From Liquidambar formosana (Eukaryota > Streptophyta > Magnoliopsida > Saxifragales > Altingiaceae): a DNA stretch of 64,000 nt. The DNA lies in NCBI GenBank assembly GCA_039720395.1, contig CM077823.1, positions 12,914,107 to 12,978,106 on the forward strand. Direction: 5' to 3'. Within the stretch, counting starts at the first letter, position 1. Every line of letters begins with the position of its first letter. The position numbers were made by a program, and so were the translations under genes. The notes under the pieces are model-generated. The model saw only the letters and a program-made list of their open reading frames with translations. It searched no databases and was not told the origin of the DNA. Below, one piece after another: positions 53,529-64,000 of this stretch.

Positions 53529-56299
53529 GTCAATCTCTTCTTTCCGTACTTAGAGTTGCTTTTTTGTTTTTCATTTAAAATATTTTATTATTATTTATTA
53601 TTCTGAGATTTATATAGTATTGTGGTTATTTTCATTGCCTTAATTTAAAAGATGAAAAAGGCAACAAAGAGGTGTGGCTCTTACAAGTTACAATAGACAC
53701 GGAGAACAATTCCTCTTAACTTCATTTTAAGCTGCAGTTTTCTTGTACTTATTTATATAATTCAGCTTCATTTTTAGATAGTCATTGTTTGGTAAGAAGC
53801 GGACAATTAGTACATGGGAAGTAGAGAGAAATAATGTGGCAGTTTGGTTTGTGCTGCTTATTCTTTTGGGTGCTTACCCTTTTCGGGGTTTGGGGTCTTT
53901 CACAGGGTCGTTTTTGTGGTATGTTGCTGTCTTATTATTGCCTCTGAATTCCCTGGCCTTAAATTGTTTATTACTTGTTTCATAATACTAGTTGGTGCAC
54001 ACGTCGCTGCACGTGGATAGTATTGAATTGCAATATATATATATATATAAAGATCTGAAAGTGCCCAATATGTATATGAAGAAAGCACCATCAGTTTAAA
54101 GTTATGTCTATAAGGAATTTAAATAATGTGAGAAATAAGGACTCCTTCCATACAGCTGCAATAAAACTCTACATGAGGCTAACGAATTGGTTTGATACGA
54201 GATCCAGACAACCAACGCCTCAAAATTAACATCAACACACACAATGGAAAATAAGATCAAAAGTATGAGAATGAGCATGAAATGTTGGACTGTATAAGAC
54301 TAACACGTACTTAATAATCTTTAAAAAAAAAAGGAAGGAAAAATGAAAGGAAAAACAAAGACTATCACTTTCCTATAGTCCAGGGAACTGTTTGATTGGT
54401 ATGAAGCTTAAGTCTTTTTTTTTCATAAATTCAACTCAGCAACGTAACAATCCCAACTACATGGGGTCGCTTCATAAATCTTTTTATGTCATTCAGTTCT
54501 ATCAAAGGCGGTATCCCCTTAATTTTCATAAACAATTTCTGGCAAATATTGAAATACAAACCAATGGAAATGACACCCGAGTGATTTCAGACACTAATTT
54601 GTAGCAAAAATAATAATAAACTCATTATACTTCATCTAGTTTACCTACGATTAACACAATAATTAATCTTTAGCTATTCTACCCATTAAACAACATAGAA
54701 ATTAACATCAAACCATTGAACAAGGAATACCTGATGGTCTAAAGAGAGGGAAAAAGAAGTAATCATAAGGATCATAAGTATATCTATATTAAAAACAAAA
54801 TGTGAATGCTCATATACATATGGAGAACTCAATAATGTATAATATACATTTGGGTTTTGGGTTGGGTTGGGTGGGGTGCCTGGGCTTTCTGCCCATGACC
54901 AATCCAAATTTAGTTTGAGCAGCCATTTTTCTGTCTATGCCTGCCCAACCCATAGAAAAGTGATTGTCCAAGCTTGAACAAAGTTAGGGTTGGGCGCGGT
55001 TTTTTTTTCTTTCTCTAGATTGTTTTGTATTTGTTGGAAGGACAAATCAGGCTGAGGATCCTTGAAGTCTTTTCATTAATGTAAAGTTAAATAGCAACAA
55101 AACATTATCATTCACTAATGGAATTTAGTGTCGTAAACTCATAATTGATTTTGAACTTGTGTTCTTTGAAAAGCATTTTCTTTATGGTTCTGTGTAAAAC
55201 CTTATCCTTTCTCTAGTGCATGCCACATTCACTTAGGAGATTCCTTCAACAGTTCAAAGGTGCTGCAAACCCGACAAATGAGCTTTGTGAAGCCTTCCAA
55301 CACACTCAGTAGCTCTGTTTTAATGGCATCTCCCCAGTTTTCACCCCTAGGTTTAGAAGAACAGAAAAATCACATCTCCATAATGATGGTGAAATAAGGA
55401 TGCCATTTTATATCATAGGTAGAGGTTTATTGAGTTGAATGAATCTGTTGATATATCAAATATTTCATGCATCAGACAATGTGAACTTTGTCTGTGTAGT
55501 TTGTTATGCAGGATATGTTTGTTTTGAGGCTCATCCCAAATTCTCCCCATTTGATTGTTATGTTTTCATTCATAGGCAATAGTCATGCTTATAGTTTCAA
55601 AAGAGTTGGCTGATAACTTATATAAGGGGTTTCTTTTTTTCGAAGACCCCCTTTGTTGTTTTTCATGGCTTTTATTCTTTGTAATTCGTATCCCTGCTGC
55701 TGGCAAAAATTATAACCTTAGTGATTAAGTGCAGAAATTACCCAAAAAAAAAAAAAACACCCTTAAATTGTTGAAAATTTTGGTGATATTGGCTTTTATA
55801 AACCTGGGGCAGCAATTGTGAAAGTAAATAGGTTAGATTCGTTGGGTTATTTTAACTTAGAGGGCACAGGTATGGAATTGAGATATTGAATGTGTAGAAA
55901 ATATAAAATTGGGGAAGGACAAATAGACATATGCCAAATTGGGGGTCTCCAATGTGGAATTTTTCTAGGTTACTAGCTTCAATCCTGTACTTGGCACTTC
56001 CTTCCGTCATAATATGATTTTTTCTAGCTACTAGGTGTTAAGAAAGTGTAATTAACCAGTACAGACGCTTCCTATCCATTGAAAACCTTTAATTGCTCTT
56101 TTGAGTTGAAATTCTTTCAATCTTCATGCTATGTACAGACGCTTCATAATAGTGATTTTTTTTGCTTAATCAGCCCTGATTTTTATAATAATATACATAT
56201 CTCTATTGATCGCTCGTCTTTATGTTTTCTGCCAGCAATACTATGTACTGCTTTATGTTTTTGTTAATAACTGAACCTTTTCTTTGTTATGATTATTAG
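53529..56299. other. intron-like interior of CACTA-2
   Basis: Contains a reverse Helitron 3' terminus at 53988 and otherwise AT-rich non-coding sequence. A ccctaactacatgggg-like block near 54450 may be a LINE scrap. No gene seen. Confidence 0.4.
53988..54022 (-). mobile_element. Helitron 3' terminus (reverse)
   Basis: Minus strand: hairpin cacgtgcagcgacgtg, TGCACCAA, CTAG (53988-53991), then T. The body would extend right inside CACTA-2; the 5' end was not located. Confidence 0.55.
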
Positions 56300-56934
56300 G
56301 CACCATGATTTCAGTGTTGCTAAATTTGACGATCGGACAGTTATGATCTGTGACCAAGTGTGTCTTGCATATTTTCTTTCTTGTGCTTGTTATTTTTTTG
56401 TTTTAAATTCTGATTTTTGTTTGTTATTATTGTAATCTCACTCTTCATTTTGGTTCAGTGTGAAAAGGAGTTTCATGTAGGTTGCTTACGGAATGAGGGT
56501 CTATGTGATTTAAAAGTAATTTCAAGAGCTTTGTAGTACTTATTTACATATGTATTTTATCTAAAGGATGTAGAACTTACAAGTTATATGACACTTGTAG
56601 TGGCAGTAATTAATTTTCATTCTATTTGCATCAGGAACTCCCCAAAGATAAATGGTTTTGTCGTGATGACTGCCATAGCTAGGATCCATGAGGATCTACA
56701 GAACTTAGTTTACAATGGAGCGGAGATGATTCCGGCTTCATGATTTACAGAACTTGGTCTGCCTGGAGAACATTTTTGATGAAGATATATTTGATTGTCA
56801 TCATATACTTGATTTATTGTGTAAGTTGTATATTTTGTTTTTACCTTGTTATTTGTCCTTTCTATTTGGCATGAGGGTTTTGATCCTATTGTCGCAAGAT
56901 CTGGTCGTGATCTGTTACCTGTTATGGTCTATGG
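56300..56934 (+). pseudogene. captured PHD-finger/acetyltransferase exons (IDM1-like), broken
   Basis: Four exon-like blocks: 56300-56357 (HHDFSVAKFDDRTVMICDQ), 56459-56515 (CEKEFHVGCLRNEGLCDLK), 56635-about 56745 (ELPKDKWFCRDDCHS then a stop; the shifted frame continues RIHEDLQNLVYNGAEM) and about 56876-56934 (FDPIVARSGRDLLPVMVYG). The order matches plant proteins with a PHD finger followed by an N-acetyltransferase domain (IDM1/ROS4 type), which read histone marks and acetylate histones. Splice sites at the first two blocks are intact. An extra base near 56682 breaks the third. The N-terminus and the catalytic acetyltransferase core are missing. Confidence 0.72.
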
Positions 56935-58441
56935 GTAAGTTGTCTTTTACATTGTGTTTATTAAACATTTTATCATGATTTACTGAAGGACTAGATCTGC
57001 CATGATGAAGTTTAAATCTGTTATTATGGCTATATATCTGCAACTTTATTGAAGTTTGAGATAGATACCAGACTACCAAGTAAAATATCTAAACAAAGGA
57101 ACTTTTTATTTTTATTTTAAATTTTCTTAGACAAATTGATGCAAATATGCATCAGAAGACTGGATTTTAGTGTTTTAAAACCATTTTGAAGCAAATTTGC
57201 TCAGCAAGTCCTTTTTTAATAAAGGAAAAATCTAAGACATTGCCTTGTTTGTCATTGGAAATGTGAGTTACCGAATTAGCCTAAGGAATGATTTACACTC
57301 ATTGACCTTCAATTTGCTTCAATGACATTATTAGATAGTGTGGGTCTATTGACTATGGATGAATTATATTTTTTTTTTTTCTTTTTAATGTGAACTTGTG
57401 TATTTTGAAGGTTCCCATGGGCCTTGTAACGTTTACAATCTTTGAGATAATGAGACTGTATTTCAATAGGTTTCCTCGCAGTATAGTAATTACGATAATA
57501 TTTGGCAGCAGCTTTAGTTAATTCTACAAATCTACCCCCCCCCCAAAAAAGCAGTTACATTCCATATCCAAAGCAGCCAAGTGTTTTTCTAGTATACATG
57601 CATGCATGGAAGTATATGGACCAAAGGGCTAAAGTTATTTCTATATCGCAATTCATGCTTGATAACAAAGAAGAGATGGATATGTACATCCTTGGATGGG
57701 GTTTCTGGATACGTTATCAAGCTTGACCACCTGATATCTAGGAAGTGGTTCTTTCTCAACAAGTGTATGATGTGTAGAAGGCAGACTAGGTGTATCACCT
57801 CCTTTTGCACTAATCATAGCTTCAATCAGTTCATAATTTGATTTGGATATGTGCTCTCTCTCTCTCTCTTTGGTTTTTTTTTTGGGGGGTAGGGGTGGGG
57901 AGGAGGATATGTGCTATATTAACTTGACATGATTTATGATCAGTTTCTTGATATCCGGGGTTGGGATGGAAATGAGTTGGTTTCTAAATGGGGAATGGTC
58001 TCCTCTGTTATTGCCCAATTGAAAGAAATCTTGTTCCATTAATGTCCTGCTTCATGATAAATAGTGAGGTTCCAATTCTATATATTAAAAAATTGGGTTA
58101 AGGCAGGGCAGGGGCCTAAATGCCTAACAGACTAATGTATGCTAATTTTATTTAACTGGTTACTTATAGTTGATTTTATAAATTCACACAAATCAATTGT
58201 TTAACATACTGACTGATTGCACTTGCCTATGATAGCATAAAACACTTTCTACTCTTTTTTATTCATTTTTTAGGCCCCTACTGCAAAGGTGCTTAAAATA
58301 CTTTTATTATTGTGTTATCACGTCCCTAAAAAAATGTTACTTTCTGCTTTTTCTTAATTCTTTTTGTTTTCTCCTCTGTTTTCTTGTCTTTTTGTTTGGT
58401 GATGTGTTCTGCTGTTCATTTATTCATGTGAAATCCATGCA
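56935..58441. other. intron-like interior of CACTA-2
   Basis: Poly-T, poly-C and (CT)n runs. No gene family recognised. Confidence 0.4.
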
Positions 58442-58575
58442 GGCCCTTTTGGTATGTCCCATCAGCAGCCTTTGGCACAAGTTACTGCTCAAGCTGCTTT
58501 ATCTTAATCTCATATGCAAATTCAAGCTGGATATCAACTATTTGGAAGTTCAGAAAAGAGAAGTTGAAAGTTATA
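58442..58575 (+). pseudogene. third captured exon, unidentified
   Basis: After an acceptor-like atgcag, one frame reads PFGMSHQQPLAQVTAQAAL then a stop, followed by SHMQIQAGYQLFGSSEK. The Gln-rich, low-stop character suggests a real exon fragment, but I cannot name the family. Downstream sequence to about 58760 looks like a 3' untranslated region. Confidence 0.35.
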
Positions 58576-58914
58576 GATTTTTACTTGTCTTAAAAACAAA
58601 CTTAGATGAGAAACATTATTTTTTTTGGAAGGGTTGTAGCATTTTTGTCTATGAGAGATTGTTTTTTGGATGGGTTGTAGCTATTTTGTCTATCAGCGGC
58701 AGCTTTTTGTATTGTTCTCATTAGATTAATGAATATAATGTGCACTTTGTTTGACTTCTAATTTCAATAGTAATTATGGATTATTGGATTACAAATTGGT
58801 GCATACTTATTGCTTTAAAATGTATGTGAGCCAGAAATTATTGAATAGTAAACAGGTGAATATCAAAAGGATTAAAGCTAGGATATTTTAAAAAAACAAA
58901 AAGGGTCACATTAA

Positions 58915-59340
58915 CAGTGTGCATTATATGCCGTAGATAATTTATTTACGGCATTCATGGTATGCATTAGAAAACTTATTCACGGCGTGCCATGTATGCC
59001 GTAGATAAATTATTCACAGCTTGCATTTTATGCCATAGGAACATTATTAATAACGTGCATTCTATGTCGTAGATAACTTATTTATAGCATTCATAGTATG
59101 CCGTAGAAAACTTATTCACGGTGTGCCATGTATGTTGTAGAAATGTAATGCATAGCGTATTTAGAAGGCTGTTAATGTAATTTTATGGTGTGCAATATAC
59201 CATATTTACGGCGTGCAAAGTGCGTCGTGGATATACGTACAATCGTTTTCTACGGCGTTGCCCAAGACGGCATTTTTTTGTACACCGTTAAAAGTCATGC
59301 ACGGCGTACTTTGCACGCTATGGATGACTATTTTTGTTGT
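58915..59340. repeat. CACTA-2 right subterminal repeats
   Basis: Words such as atgccgtagataa, cacggcgtgcc and gcattcatggtatgc recur about every 40 to 60 bases and match the left-end set. Confidence 0.82.
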
Positions 59341-59344
59341 AGTC

Positions 59345-60927
59345 TCTATTGCAACAAAAGTAACCGATGCAATACCTTATTGCAACAACAGTTCTTGATG
59401 CAGTATCTTATTGCAACAACCATTCTCGATGCAATATCATATTACAACATTAATTATTGATGCGATACAGTTATGCTCTATTGCAATAAAAGTACTCGAT
59501 GCAATATGCTATTGCAACAAACATTCTCGATGCAATATGTTATTGCAACATTAATTATTGATGTGATACAGTCATGCTCTATTGCAACAAAAGTACTCGA
59601 TGCAATATGTTATTGCAACAACAGTTTTTGATGCAATAGCTCATGGCATGAATCTCCTCTGTATCGGGCGTACCTGCGTATGGGGGGAGTGATGCAATAG
59701 TGCATAGCGCAAATCTCCTCCGTATAGGGCGCGAGTCACCCTCCGTATAGGAGAGAATGTGGGCCCTTTTAAGTGACTATTGCAACAACCATTCCTGATG
59801 CAATATCATATTGCAATATTAATTATTGAAGCAATACAGTCATGCTCTATTACAATAAAAGTACTTAATGCAATATGCTATTGCAACAAACATTCTCGAT
59901 GCAATGTGTTATTGCAACAATTGTTTTTGATGCAACAGCTTATGGTGTGAATCTCCTTTGTATCAAGCGTGCCTCCGTATAGGGGGAGTGATGCAATAGC
60001 ACATGGTGCGAATCTCCTTCATATGGGGTGCGTCTCCATATGGGGGGAGTGATGCAATAGCGCATGGTGCGAATCTCCTTTGTATGGGGCGTGTCTCCAT
60101 ATGGGGGGGAGAATGTGGGCCTATTAATATAATAGTTCCTGATGCAATATCCTATTACAACAACCATTCCTGATGCAATATTATATTGCAACATTAATTA
60201 TTGATGCGATAGAGTGATGCTCTATTGCAACAAAAGTACTCGATGCAATATGTTATTGCAACAAACATACTCGATGCAATATGTTATTGCAACAACAATT
60301 TTTGATGCAATAGCTCATGGCACGAGTCACCCTCCATTTGGCGGGAGTATGTGGGCCCTTTTAAGTGACTATTGCAACAACCATTCCTGATGTAATATCA
60401 TATTGCAACATTAATTATTGAGGCGATACAGTCATGTTTTATTGCAACAAAAGTACTCGATGCAATATGCTATTGCAACAAACATTCTCGATGCAATATG
60501 TTATTGCAACAACGGTGTTTGATGCAATAGCGCATGGTACAAGTCACTCCTCACGTGGGGGAGAATGTGGGCCTATTGCAACAATAGTTTTTGATGCAAT
60601 AGCCTATTGCAACAACTATTCCCGATGCAAGGACCCTATTGCAACAATAATTATTGATGCGATACAGTCATGCTTTATTGCAACAAAAGCACTCGATGCA
60701 ATATGTTATTGCAACAAATATACTCGATGCAATATGTTATTGCAACAATAACTATTGATGCAATAGCACATGGCGCCAACCTCCTCTCATTTGGCGGGAG
60801 AATGTGGCCTCTTTTAAGTATTTATTGCAACGACAAAAATTTTGTTGTTGCAATACGCAGGATATTACCACTATATCTTGCGTTGTTGCAATAACTTTCG
60901 TTGCAATAGAGTGTTTTTGTTGTAGTG
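59345..60927 (-). mobile_element. CACTA-3b with large higher-order subterminal array
   Basis: It ends gtgtttttgttgtagtg at 60927 (minus-strand CACTACAACAAAAACAC). It consists almost entirely of alternating tattgcaacaa and gatgcaata words. Six copies of a roughly 130-bp block (from attaattattgatgcgatac to gatgcaatagc) occur near 59445, 59550, 59820, 60190, 60405 and 60640, separated by ctccgtatagggcg- and gagaatgtgggcc-type modules. No coding sequence. Its inner edge at 59345 abuts CACTA-2 without a proper terminus. Confidence 0.82.
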
Positions 60928-61987
60928 GATAGACCTTCAAGCTTTTCAGCAACAATTTTTTTTTTTTTTTTTTTGGATTTTCTCCTTGGTTGAAAGTTGA
61001 AACCTAAAGTTATAAATATTTGGTCTCTGCATTTGCTTTTTTTGGTCTCCTATGTCTCTTTTTTTTTTTTTTTTTTTTTTACATTTGCTTCATTGTATCA
61101 TTCTTGGATTTTATAAAATTTCAATAAGCCAAATACAGTTCGGAGATTCCTCTTATATTCTTAGCCTTTCAGCCAGAATACTTGTCTACCAATTGAATTA
61201 TAATCTGAAGGATCACAATTTATATATAGAAGCATTTAATCAATTCACAAAAACTATTAAGTTCTCCTAATTTAAAAGATGCTCAACTTAATACAATGTA
61301 GAAGACTAGCCGAACAAAAATGGGACTACTTTCCACAATTCATCAGCTAATATGCAACCCATCCTCAATCTTGATTTACTATGTCAACATAACAAATAAA
61401 ATACCTATTAATTAACCCAACAATCAGGTATTGATTTTGCTAAGTGATCCAACCAGTTCATCCTTGAGCTGGTCCAAAATATAATAGATTTACCCACAAA
61501 AAAAAATAAAATAAATAAATACAGGCAGTTGTTTATACTGCCTTGGTATTTTCAATATTATATAGGAGTTATAAAAGTGAAATTTCCCATCCTCATTATA
61601 ATTACACAGGTCATCCTATGAAGTATTTAGACTAGTTATGCTCAAACACTAACTTAAAAACCCTATCTGAAATTCTAATCCATCAAACACAAACAAGACA
61701 ATGTCAGACCCTGTCCACATCTCGATCATTTAACCAATTTAGAATGTAAGTCAGCCCATGGCTAATGACCTCATAAATTAAAATATCAAAGGCAGAATGC
61801 TAAAAGTTTTCTGGAAAGAATCTAAAACTCTCATTTGGAAGAAACAAAACATATCAAGTGACAGGAATTCACTTGTAGGGTGAAAACTATTCTATGATAA
61901 TAAGGAACTAACCCCAAAGAAAATAAAATAAAATTCACATCAAAATATAAATGCTACTGCACCCATATTTTAAATTAATTACCATAC

Positions 61988-62118
61988 CATGCTCCCAAAC
62001 CCTATGTATATAGGTTTCGGTCCCTTTTGAATCCATTGAACAAACTCTTCTCGAGGTTGATACTTTGACCCAAGGTTTAAGAAACAATAACCAACAACAT
62101 CAACTGAGGGGCCCCAAT
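61988..62118 (-). pseudogene. UGT80 sterol glucosyltransferase exon (right arm)
   Basis: Same 131-bp exon as at 28140-28270, encoding the same residues through IGFGSM, with the same splice borders on the minus strand. It is a second copy created by the inverted duplication. Confidence 0.72.
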
Positions 62119-63769
62119 CTGCACAATTTTTAAATGAAGTCAATCCATCCACCAAGATTGTGACATTAACGATAAAAAATTGTGTTTGGGCATCCAAAAA
62201 AATAAAAGGTAAATAGTATAAGGCCTAGTGCATAAAAAGAGAAAAAAAATTATAATTTAAAAATAAAAAACTAACTAACTAACTAACTAGCTAAATTCAT
62301 GAATCAGATGCTATAAGATCACTGATTAATCTTCAGAATATTGACCAAACATGAGAAGATTAACTTAACACCCAGAATCTTATAGATTTTCTCACTATTT
62401 GAAAGCTGACAAAACAAGAACTTCCACGTAATCAAGCCTAATGAAACAACTCTTTCCTTACTTGAAATAATGGGAACGAAAAACACCTAAGCATGATATT
62501 GAAAATTTTGATTTCTTTACTTTTCTTCAGTATATTCAGAAACCAAACAGAGGAGGAGAAAATAGCACCACTGCAATAGGAATCATGAATTTTTTGAAAA
62601 AAGAAAACAAAATAATAATATAATAATGAGTGGAAGAAGATGGCATGCGGGACACCATTCCAAACCCTTTTGATATTCTTAGTCCTGAACCCAATCCACC
62701 ACCAACAAGCAAATCATGAGTGGAAAAAGGTAACACCCATTGGACCCCAAAAGACAAAAAGCAAATACCCATAAATTCCAAGCCACATTACAATGGGGAA
62801 AAAAATTGGTCCACCACCTCCACCGGTTCCTTACAATGCACCTATTCGGAATAACTCACTCGCTATTTATCAACTGATCAATGTTAAGCATTTATCTCTA
62901 TTCTCTAGCCACCAACCAAACAAAAAAATCCATCTTAGAAGGAACCGAATCATTCCAAACTCAAATTGCTGGTAACAACACCTCACCTCAAGTCAATTCG
63001 CCATAATAGGATTTCACTGAAAATAACTCATCATCATTCCTTTGGCAACTAATTTAGATAAGATTAAAGATGTTCAGCTGACAAGCTAAATATGCATGGA
63101 TTAATTTGATGTTGACACATATTATCATCTACAGGTGTAGCAATTGATCCATCATTGAAATAGCAATTAATCCAGCTTTTGTTGACACAGACACCACCAA
63201 AATAAATGAGGGAGGATCAATCAGTCCCCTGAGTTTCCAATAGAATCACAGTTTGATCCCCAGCAACCCAACAAAGAGGATTGAAAAAAATAAGTCACTC
63301 AATTTCAATGCTGGATCATTTTTAGGGAAGTATAATAATGCCAAAAGTTTTAAAATGGGCTGTGTATATATTGCCACAGCCAATATATACTCAGCCTGGC
63401 ACAGCACGCAGTGACCATTTTGTAAAACATCATCCAAACTGAAAAATTTAAGGATCCCAAAAATTTTGTCCTTTCTTCTGCTACATTTTCTCAGAAAACC
63501 AACCACTATGATTTTTTCCCCAAAAAAAATGCAGCTTTAACAAAAAAAAGGTAGTAACTGCAGCATCAATTTTTCCTCACAAACAAAAAAAAAAAAAAGT
63601 TAACCGTAGCAAATACCATAAAAGAAAGAGGCATCAAATACCATTTCCTCAATAACCAAACAATATGGCTTAAAAATAAATAAATAAAGGAAAGAAAATA
63701 TGAACCAAACCAGGTGAGGAAAGAAAGAACACGAATCAAACCAATTGAGGCAAAAAAAAAGAACAGGAA

Positions 63770-63865
63770 AAAGAAAAAAAGGAAGGTTCCGTACCTCTCC
63801 TCCCCGCTGCCGTGTGGTCCTCGCTGGAGGCTCCATCGGTAAATGCTGCTTTGGCAAGTTAATTC
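63770..63865 (-). repeat. shared leader, copy 3 (right arm)
   Basis: Minus-strand copy of the leader at 26395-26480 (agcatttaccgatggagcct and the following ggaggagaggtacgg block). Confidence 0.75.
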
Positions 63866-64000
63866 CATAAGGGACTTTATGTAGCAATTCTCTTCCCATT
63901 GAACAACTTCTAAATGTATTAAATAATAACTAAGTATTAGTTGAAACAAACTATTAAAACTAGTAGGTCCAAAATTTGTGATAAAGTCCCCTAGGTGTCT

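Larger units (their letters stand above)
52037..59344 (+). mobile_element. CACTA-2, 7.3-kb gene-carrying CACTA element
   Basis: Left end CACTACAAGAAAATGAGTTA; right end, as reverse complement, GACTACAACAAAAATAGTCA, with the first base mutated. Both ends are lined with acggcgtgc / gccgtagat subterminal repeats (52055-52230 and 58915-59330). No clear 3-bp target duplication is left (GGC versus TCT). The interior carries exons resembling two chromatin proteins and one unidentified exon, plus a Helitron end. No transposase domain was recognised. Confidence 0.82.
60928..64000 (-). repeat. inverted duplication, right arm (UGT80 segment)
   Basis: Reverse complement of 26261-29327. Only scattered changes are seen, for example a Leu/Pro codon difference in the block 63246-63506 and different poly-T lengths. 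It runs off the window, so the full length and any YSL exons beyond are not visible. It starts directly at the CACTA-3b end. Confidence 0.92.

Noticed and set aside
59345..60927. Regularly spaced short repeats resembling a CRISPR array
   Set aside because: Repeats are degenerate, in both orientations, and lie next to a CACTA terminus with plant sequence all around.

Overview
This window looks like intergenic, transposon-packed nuclear DNA of a flowering plant, most likely a eudicot. The evidence is AT-rich sequence, LTR retrotransposons of plant lineages (Tat-type Ty3/gypsy with two RNase H domains; Tork/TNT1-like and probable SIRE-like Ty1/copia), CACTA, hAT, Stowaway, Helitron, LINE and SINE elements, and intron-containing fragments of plant-specific genes (CIPK, YSL, UGT80, DYW-PPR, KIN-7). 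I find no intact cellular gene. Nearly all coding signal is transposon protein or captured exons. A 100-base assembly gap lies at 38679-38778.

Left third (1-20166): a decayed Tat-lineage gypsy element on the minus strand, with its 5' LTR at 19531-20166, is the host of a nest. Its gag-pol reads leftward (gag 19473 to pol stop 5338). A coiled-coil reading frame runs antisense to it at 4454-5044. Into it have jumped a Tork-like copia element (left part, 5' LTR near 3906-4290) and solo LTRs at 5912-7248, 9386-12428 and 12950-15553. The copia element is itself interrupted by a solo LTR (977-2458) and by an LTR running off the left edge (1-257). Four of the solo LTRs have readable 5-bp target duplications, so the order of events can be reconstructed. 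One LTR also carries a 314-bp foldback element whose empty site is preserved in the sister LTR.

Middle (20167-31400): CACTA-1 (20279-23713) carries two CIPK exons. It is followed by YSL-transporter exons and a UGT80 sterol-glucosyltransferase exon, each preceded by a copy of the same leader sequence. The UGT80 segment (26261-29327) is repeated in inverted orientation at the right end (60928-64000), about 31.6 kb away. A LINE remnant and one end of a second CACTA family (CACTA-3a) follow.

Right half (31400-60927): Helitron termini, a probable SIRE-type 3' LTR with an array of GGATCGATCC palindromes, a 462-residue plant-transposon-type ORF, a DYW-domain fragment, a complete small Helitron (36434-38131), a broken KIN-7 kinesin fragment (about 39990-44583), a Stowaway MITE, a SINE, three hAT-type elements with 8-bp duplications, and a 7.3-kb CACTA-2 (52037-59344). 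CACTA-2 carries exons resembling two unrelated chromatin proteins and appears to sit inside a further CACTA-3 copy ending at 60927. The theme is repeated capture, nesting and duplication of gene pieces rather than a working operon or pathway.
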